The notes beneath the pieces were generated by a model, which saw nothing but the letters and a program-made list of their open reading frames with translations, was not told the origin of the DNA and did no database searches. Of a stretch of DNA of 11,839 bases, positions 7,315-11,839 are shown one piece after another. How positions within the stretch are numbered: position 1 is the stretch's first letter; each line of letters begins with the position of its first letter. A program made the translations under genes and the position numbers. The stretch lies in the NCBI GenBank assembly GCA_027489105.1, contig JAIYAJ010000178.1, positions 1 through 11,839 of the forward strand. The letters run 5' to 3'. This DNA is from Zymomonas sp. (GTDB taxonomy: Bacteria > Pseudomonadota > Alphaproteobacteria > Sphingomonadales > Sphingomonadaceae).

Positions 7315-8958
7315 ATGGCTTTCGGGACGGCTCGCATCTTCGCGGCAGCCATGCTGCTGCCGATGACGCTCGTCGCCTGCGGTTCGGCCGAGGAGAAGGC
7401 GTCTAAGGCGGCAACCCGCTTCGACATCTATTATGCGCGGCGCGATCTCTATTCGGCGCGAGTGGAGATCAACCGGGTCCTGGCGGCGCAGGACGATGTG
7501 CCCGAATATTGGGCCCGGCTGGCGCGGCTCGAACTGGCGGACGGCCGGCTGCTGCAGGCCTATGACGCCTATAATCGCGTGGTCGAACTCGACCCGGACA
7601 ATGGCGAGGCGATCCAGACCATGGCCGAGCTGTCTTATTCGGGCGGCTCCTATGACGATGCCGAGAGGCTCGCGGACAAGATATTGGAGAAACAGCCCCG
7701 CTCGCTGCGCATGCAGCTGGTCAAGGGGTCGGTCGCGGTAGAGCGTCGGGAGGTCGAAAAGGCCAAGGCCATCGCGCAGGGCATGCTGGAAATCGATCCG
7801 ACCAATGAGGGGGCGACCCTGTTGCTGGCCCGAACGGTCAACCTGGGTGGCGACCGCCAGCAGGCGATCCGCATCGTCGAACAGTCCGTCGTGAAGGACG
7901 GAGAGTCCATTCCGAAGCTGCTTGCGCTGCTCGACCTGCATTCGGGCAATGCCGACTTTCCAGCGACCGCGCGGACCTTTGCGCGGCTGTTCACGCTGAT
8001 GCCGGACAATGTCGACCTGCGGATCGAATATGCCCGTCTTCTCTACGAAAAGGCACGGCCCGATCGCGCCCTGGCCATGCTGGCGCGCCTGATCCGCCGC
8101 CATCCCGGCGACCAGGAGCTCGAGCAGCGGATCGTCGACATGTGGACCGAGGTCGGCGCCGACAAGGTCGATATCGACCTGCTCGGCCGGTTCGTCGCGC
8201 GCAGCGGCGATCGCCCGCTCAAGATGGCGCTTGCCCATCTGCTGCTCGACCGGCAGCGCTATGCCGACGCGGAACGGCTTCTGCGGCCGTTCGTCGATCG
8301 CGAGACGATCAGCGCGCCCAATGTCGAGGCGGACGTCCTCTATGCCGGCGCGCTGAGCGGGCTGGGGCGCGGCGGCGAGGCGCGGAGGATGGTCGACCGG
8401 ATATTGCGGTTCGATGAGAACAATCCCCGGGCGCTGCTGATGCGGGTGCGCGTGTCGACCCGGACGGGCGACCTGTCGCAGGCGTTGAAGGATGCGCAGG
8501 TACTGGTGCGGGACAATCCGAAAATTGCCGAGGCGCGCGTGGCATTGGCGGACATCCACGTCCGCCGGGGTGAGCCAATCCTGGCCGACAACAGCTATGC
8601 GAGCGCGATGAACGATCTCGGCGACGATCCGGAGATGCTGAAAGCCTATGTCGGCTATTTGCGGGGCAAGGGCCGGGACCGTGTGGCGCTCGATGCGACG
8701 AAGCGGTTTTCCCGCGACAATCCCAGGTCGTCGAGCGGCTGGCGGCAGCGCGCGGAGCTCTGCCTCGATCTGCGCGACGGCGAATGCGTCGACGAAGCGA
8801 TGGATGCCCTAGAGCAGCTTCCCGGAGGACAGAAGATCCGCGCCGCCCTTTCGTCGCGCCGGGCGGCGCTCGGTTCGTCCCAAAACGGTCGGGCATCGGC
8901 GGCTATTGCCGCTGTTCGGACCTCCCGCTCCTGTGGCAGAAACGTCGCCACATGCTGA
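7315..8958 (+). CDS. TPR-repeat lipoprotein of the EPS locus
   Basis: The 547-residue product has a lipoprotein signal peptide: a hydrophobic stretch followed by the lipobox LVAC (19-22). Cys22 would be lipidated, and the following Gly is not an inner-membrane retention residue by the E. coli rule. From about residue 33 to 510 it is built of roughly ten or more TPR-like helix pairs, for example AYDAYNRVVELDPDNGEA and its downstream copies. Such proteins act as periplasmic scaffolds; TPR proteins are known in exosortase-linked and alginate/cellulose-type export systems. An upstream TTG at 7273 is in frame, but ATG 7315 places the signal peptide properly. The last ~28 residues (8872-8955) are not TPR-like and look like a translated spacer. 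It overlaps the phosphotransferase gene by 7 bp (8952-8958). A direct role in polymer assembly or export is inferred. Confidence 0.82.
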   Translation: MAFGTARIFAAAMLLPMTLVACGSAEEKASKAATRFDIYYARRDLYSARVEINRVLAAQDDVPEYWARLARLELADGRLLQAYDAYNRVVELDPDNGEAIQTMAELSYSGGSYDDAERLADKILEKQPRSLRMQLVKGSVAVERREVEKAKAIAQGMLEIDPTNEGATLLLARTVNLGGDRQQAIRIVEQSVVKDGESIPKLLALLDLHSGNADFPATARTFARLFTLMPDNVDLRIEYARLLYEKARPDRALAMLARLIRRHPGDQELEQRIVDMWTEVGADKVDIDLLGRFVARSGDRPLKMALAHLLLDRQRYADAERLLRPFVDRETISAPNVEADVLYAGALSGLGRGGEARRMVDRILRFDENNPRALLMRVRVSTRTGDLSQALKDAQVLVRDNPKIAEARVALADIHVRRGEPILADNSYASAMNDLGDDPEMLKAYVGYLRGKGRDRVALDATKRFSRDNPRSSSGWRQRAELCLDLRDGECVDEAMDALEQLPGGQKIRAALSSRRAALGSSQNGRASAAIAAVRTSRSCGRNVATC

Positions 8959-10418
8959 CCATGGTTAACAGCGAATCGGACGGTGCGGTGCCGACCTCGC
9001 GCAAATATCGCTTCACGTCCAACGTGATCGCCACGATCATCCTCGTGGTCGACCTGTTGTGCCTGGTCGCGGGCGCGCTGGCGACGCCACTGGTCTATGA
9101 AGCTCTGCTCGGGCCGCAATATTTCTTCGAGCGGCATCTCAACGTCGCGGTGATCGTCTCGGTCAACTTCTTCCTGATCCGCCTGTCCCGCAACAGCTAT
9201 GCCCATCCGATGGGCCGCGGCGGTGACAGTGATCAGGCGGTCGCCTTCGAATTCCTCCTCGCCGTGCTGCTCGTCTACGCGACGATCTGGCAGATCGGCC
9301 AGGCCAAGCCCTTGTCGACCGTCCTCGCGCTCGTCTATCTGACACTGACCCCTGCGCTGCTCTTCGTCAGCCGATTCCTCGTCCGCAAGCTCGTCTGGCA
9401 CCTCGTCCAGGCCGGTTTCATCGGTCAGCGGATCGTGATCTACGGCGCCGAGCAGTCCAGCTGCGACCGCGTCCTGCGGCTGCTCGACCTCGAAAGGCTG
9501 CCTTATGTTTCGGTGGTCGGAGTGGCCGACGACCGTTCGACCCGCATCATGAGCGCGGCGCCCTGGTCGGTGCCCTTTCTGGGCGGGCTCGACGCGCTGG
9601 TCGCGCGGATCGCCAAGGGCGACGTGGACATGGTGATCGTCGCCTTGCCGATGATCAGCCAGGCCCGGCTCGATCAGATCACCGAGCGGCTTCAGCAGGT
9701 TTCGGTCGACATCTGCCTGATGCCGCGCGAGGCGCTTGACCTGTCGCAGCAATATACGATGCGCTTCATCGGATCGGTGCCGCTTTTCGCCCTCTGGCAG
9801 CGGCCGATCCGCGACTTCCACCGCATCGTCAAGGCGGTGGAGGATCGCGTGCTGGCCTTCGTCGGCCTTGTTCTTCTGTCGCCGTTGCTGCTGCTTACGG
9901 CGTTGCTGATCAAGCTCACCAGTCCAGGGCCGGTGCTGTTCCGGCAAGAGCGGTTCGGCTTCAACAATGTGCGGATCAAGGTGTTGAAATTCCGTTCGAT
10001 GTACGTCGAGCGGCAGGACCAGAGCGGTGCGGCGCGGACCGTGAAGGGGGATGACCGCGTCACCCCGGTCGGCCGCATCATCCGCCGCCTGTCGATCGAC
10101 GAACTGCCGCAGCTGTTCAACGTGCTCACCGGCGAGATGTCGATCGTCGGACCCCGGCCGCATGCGACCGAGATGAAGGTCGGCGACACCTATTATTTCG
10201 ATGCGGTGCGCGGCTATGCGGCGCGCCATCGGGTGAAGCCCGGCATCACCGGCCTTGCGCAGGTCAGGGGTCTGCGCGGAGAGATCGCCACCATCGAGCG
10301 CGCCAAGCGCCGTGTGGAATATGACACCTATTATATCGAGAACTGGTCCTTCCTGCTCGACCTGCGGATCATGCTCGAGACGGTCTGGCGTGTCATCTGG
10401 GACCGCAACGCCTATTGA
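8952..10418 (+). CDS. Polyprenyl-phosphate sugar-1-phosphate transferase (EPS initiating enzyme, WcaJ/PssY type)
   Basis: The 488-residue inner-membrane protein starts the glycan by moving a sugar-1-phosphate from a UDP-sugar to undecaprenyl phosphate. Residues about 20-150 hold four to five membrane helices; 160-280 form a Rossmann-like domain starting RIVIYGAEQSS; a further helix lies near 300-320; the C-terminal ~190 residues are the bacterial sugar transferase domain. Visible there are SPGPVLFRQERFG, KVLKFRSM, the catalytic Asp383-Glu384 in SIDELPQLFNVL, GPRPHA near 400-405 and the closing VEYDTYYIENWSF. The full three-part layout matches WcaJ-type enzymes, whose usual substrate is UDP-glucose; the true sugar is not proven. 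ATG 8952 gives a 7-bp overlap with the TPR gene; an in-frame ATG at 8961 is an alternative. The frame is open back to 8784, but that part lies inside the TPR gene. Confidence 0.92.
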   Translation: MLTMVNSESDGAVPTSRKYRFTSNVIATIILVVDLLCLVAGALATPLVYEALLGPQYFFERHLNVAVIVSVNFFLIRLSRNSYAHPMGRGGDSDQAVAFEFLLAVLLVYATIWQIGQAKPLSTVLALVYLTLTPALLFVSRFLVRKLVWHLVQAGFIGQRIVIYGAEQSSCDRVLRLLDLERLPYVSVVGVADDRSTRIMSAAPWSVPFLGGLDALVARIAKGDVDMVIVALPMISQARLDQITERLQQVSVDICLMPREALDLSQQYTMRFIGSVPLFALWQRPIRDFHRIVKAVEDRVLAFVGLVLLSPLLLLTALLIKLTSPGPVLFRQERFGFNNVRIKVLKFRSMYVERQDQSGAARTVKGDDRVTPVGRIIRRLSIDELPQLFNVLTGEMSIVGPRPHATEMKVGDTYYFDAVRGYAARHRVKPGITGLAQVRGLRGEIATIERAKRRVEYDTYYIENWSFLLDLRIMLETVWRVIWDRNAY

Positions 10419-10454
10419 GCGGGCTCAGCCTGGGGCATTCCGCTGACAGGACAT

Positions 10455-10492
10455 GAAAAGGGCCACCCCGAATGTGCGGGATGGCCCTTTTC
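10455..10492. terminator. Strong bidirectional intrinsic terminator
   Basis: The arms GAAAAGGGCCA (10455-10465) and TGGCCCTTTTC (10482-10492) are perfect complements. After one C/A mismatch the stem continues four pairs (CCCG/CGGG) around an AATGTG loop. The A-run on one side and T-run on the other allow termination in both directions, which fits its place between the convergent phosphotransferase (ends 10418) and epsD (ends 10517). The rest of 10419-10516 holds nothing else visible. Confidence 0.93.
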
Positions 10493-10516
10493 GATAGCGC
10501 GCCGGAAAGGCGTTGC

Positions 10517-11377
10517 TTACTTCTTCTGGGCCTTTGCCTGCGAGGCCTTGATCGCCGATTTGTCGGGTTCGTAGCCCGGCTGATACTGGATCTCGGCGCC
10601 GGTGCGCGCACGGGCGACCTGAGCCTTGCTCTCCGCAACCAGCGCCCTGCGACGGACGACCTCGGCGGCGGCCAGACGGGCGACGTTGCCGGGAGTCGGC
10701 GTGCTGTCGCGGCCGACGATCACGCTGGCGACATATTGCCCGTTCGAGGGCAGCACGAAGGGCTCGCCCGGCGGCAGTTTGTCGATGATCTCGACCATCT
10801 GCGGGTCGAGCCGGCCGGTGTCGATCACGCCCTTGCCGCGCGACATGGCGAGGCCGAGCTTCTGCACACCGGCCGCCACATCGTCGAGCGAATGGGCATC
10901 ACGCAGCATCAGCAGCTGCTTCGGGTCCTTGGGGGCGGCGAACTGGATCTGGTCGAGCAGCAGGCGCTGGCGGCCCGAGAACTGGCTGGGATTGTCGGCG
11001 ATATACTGGGTGATGTCGCGGTCGTCGGGCATCGGGACGGTCGCCGCGATCTTCTGGCCGAGCAGGCTGACGAGGAGATTCTCCTCAAGCCGGCGCTGCT
11101 GCGCGACGAATTCGGGGGTCTTGTCGAGACCCTGTTCGCGCGCCTTCTGGACGATCAGCTTGCGATCGATCAGGCGCTGCAGCACCTCCTTGCGGATCTT
11201 GGCGCGGTCGGCGTTGTCCGGAATGCGGGCGCCCTGCAGCTCGGCGTTGAGCTCCTGCATCGAGATTTCCTCGCCATTGACGATAGCGAGAATCTGGCCC
11301 TTGGGTTCCTTGTGGCAGGCGCTCAGCAGCAATCCTGCCGCGACCACGCCGCTTAAGAGGGCAGCCTTCACTTTCAC
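10517..11377 (-). CDS. epsD: EpsD-type SurA/PpiC-like lipoprotein (peptidyl-prolyl isomerase family)
   Basis: The 286-residue product has a lipoprotein signal (MKVKAALLSGVVAAGLLLSAC) with lipobox LSAC and Cys21, so it is periplasmic and lipid-anchored. Residues about 28-115 are a SurA-N-like chaperone domain: ILAIVNGEEISMQELNAEL, then VLQRLIDRKLIVQKAREQGLDKTPE. Residues 115-235 sit where a parvulin domain belongs but look degenerate. The C-terminal tail is polar and Lys/Ala-rich. This matches the EpsD family found beside exosortase and EPS genes, thought to help fold or assemble EPS export components. The start is GTG at 11377, preceded by a purine-rich GGGGGAAGA stretch; no in-frame ATG lies nearby. 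It is divergent from the small membrane protein and ends against a shared terminator. The general family is firm; the EpsD label is likely. Confidence 0.83.
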   Translation of the reverse strand: MKVKAALLSGVVAAGLLLSACHKEPKGQILAIVNGEEISMQELNAELQGARIPDNADRAKIRKEVLQRLIDRKLIVQKAREQGLDKTPEFVAQQRRLEENLLVSLLGQKIAATVPMPDDRDITQYIADNPSQFSGRQRLLLDQIQFAAPKDPKQLLMLRDAHSLDDVAAGVQKLGLAMSRGKGVIDTGRLDPQMVEIIDKLPPGEPFVLPSNGQYVASVIVGRDSTPTPGNVARLAAAEVVRRRALVAESKAQVARARTGAEIQYQPGYEPDKSAIKASQAKAQKK

Positions 11378-11398
11378 TTCTCTTCCCCCGACGCCTGT

Positions 11399-11428
11399 TT
11401 GACAGTCCCGAATGAAAGGGTGCTACAT
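11399..11428 (+). promoter_or_regulatory. Candidate promoter of the small membrane-protein gene
   Basis: A perfect TTGACA (11399-11404) is followed after 17-18 bp by GCTACAT (11422-11428), a weaker -10 element. Transcription would begin near 11434, giving a leader of about 50 nt before the TTG start at 11487. The leader contains two GGCGCC hexamers (11439-11444 and 11458-11463) that can pair as a hairpin with a 13-nt loop. No clear epsD promoter is seen on the other strand. Confidence 0.5.
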
Positions 11429-11486
11429 GATTGCGTGGGGCGCCGACAAGTCGATATGGCGCCAAAATGGCGCGGAGGGCCTTGGG

Positions 11487-11756
11487 TTGGAAACAGTTTA
11501 CGATTGGCTGACCGTGGCGATCTTCGCCGGGCTCGTCGTGCTCTTCCTGCAGCGCTCGGTCGGCGACCGGCCGCCGGGGGATTCGATGTTCCAATATTTG
11601 GCGGCCTCGGCCGGCTGCGCGGTCGCCAATTATTTCGGCAATGAGGCGGTGGCGGGCCGGGGGCTGGCCTATCACCTCCTGGCCAGCGCAGTGATCGTAG
11701 GCACGTTGGCCTACATCCACATCGCGCTACGCCCGCTCGACAAGCCGGTCGACTAA
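11487..11756 (+). CDS. Small two-to-three-helix membrane protein, XrtV-accessory-like
   Basis: The 89-residue protein begins METVYDWLTVAIFAGLVVLF, reading the TTG at 11487 as Met, and has hydrophobic helices at about 6-22, 35-48 and 58-77 (the middle one weaker). The frame is open from 11412, but a TTG start is best: GGAGGG at 11474-11479 lies 7 nt upstream, and the likely promoter would begin transcripts after the earlier ATGs at 11412 and 11427. From memory of family annotations, sphingomonads carry a short protein of this type named as an accessory of the exosortase V (XrtV) sorting system; I cannot confirm this here. It is divergent from epsD, itself an exosortase-associated type, which supports the assignment. 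Its biochemical role is unknown. The coding frame is well supported; the family name is moderately so. Confidence 0.72.
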   Translation: METVYDWLTVAIFAGLVVLFLQRSVGDRPPGDSMFQYLAASAGCAVANYFGNEAVAGRGLAYHLLASAVIVGTLAYIHIALRPLDKPVD

Positions 11757-11771
11757 CTCCGTCGATCAGTC

Positions 11772-11839
11772 TCAGCGTCGGGGAAGCGGTGCGCCCGCTT
11801 CGCCGAACAGCAGGCGACGCGCAGTGGGACCGAGCTGTA
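11772..11839 (-). CDS. Possible C-terminal end of an unidentified gene
   Basis: On the minus strand one frame reads LGPTARRLLFGEAGAPLPRR and stops at TGA 11774-11772. The composition and codon pattern are plausible for coding sequence in this genome. The piece is too short to identify, and other frames are also open. It would be convergent with the small membrane-protein gene, 15 bp away, and no terminator hairpin is seen between them. Confidence 0.4.
   Translation of the reverse strand, partial: QLGPTARRLLFGEAGAPLPRR

Noticed and set aside
7210..8559. A 449-codon minus-strand open frame opposite the TPR gene
   Set aside because: Arg/Gln/His-rich with no signal or fold pattern; the plus-strand TPR repeats explain the region.
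8655..10229. A 524-codon minus-strand open frame opposite the TPR and phosphotransferase genes
   Set aside because: Charged, low-complexity antisense shadow; the plus strand carries two well-recognised genes there.
11456..11473. Direct repeat ATGGCGC at 11456-11462 and 11467-11473
   Set aside because: Seven bases, two copies only; too short to separate from chance in a GC-rich leader.

Overview
The window is GC-rich alphaproteobacterial DNA. Its protein types (a MucR/Ros zinc-finger regulator, an EpsD-type lipoprotein, a small membrane protein like the exosortase-V accessory proteins) and gene style point to a sphingomonad (Sphingomonadales). That placement rests on recognition of protein families, not on a search. 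It looks chromosomal and intact. I see no tRNA, rRNA, CRISPR array, transposon or integrase.

Layout. (1) 1-2057, all minus strand, is housekeeping: nfuA -> tsaB -> rimI in a tight operon, then after a 133-bp gap the 5' part of a mucR/ros-type regulator running off the left edge. (2) 2208-5083, plus: a Wzy/O-antigen-ligase-like polymerase and a Wzx-like flippase joined by an ATGA overlap. (3) 5088-7240, minus: two membrane-anchored GT2 glycosyltransferases, also joined by an ATGA overlap and convergent with the flippase at a 4-bp gap. (4) 7315-10418, plus: a TPR lipoprotein overlapping by 7 bp a polyprenyl-phosphate sugar phosphotransferase, closed by a strong hairpin terminator that can work in both directions. 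(5) 10517-11756: an EpsD-type lipoprotein (minus) and a small XrtV-accessory-like membrane protein (plus), divergent from a shared 109-bp region. A short C-terminal ORF may enter from the right edge.

How the genes fit together: regions 2-4 hold most of a Wzx/Wzy-dependent exopolysaccharide pathway. The phosphotransferase loads the first sugar phosphate on undecaprenyl phosphate, the two GT2 enzymes extend it on the cytoplasmic face, the flippase turns it over, and the polymerase joins repeat units in the periplasm. No Wza-type outer-membrane channel or Wzc-type co-polymerase is in the window; the TPR lipoprotein is a candidate periplasmic or outer-membrane assembly factor. EpsD and the XrtV-accessory-like protein suggest a link to an exosortase system, whose sortase is not in the window.

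The most notable unexplained signal is a 28-bp perfect palindrome with no spacer inside the 3' end of the polymerase gene (3611-3638). I do not see a wholly new system. The gene set is a recognisable but unusually split EPS locus.
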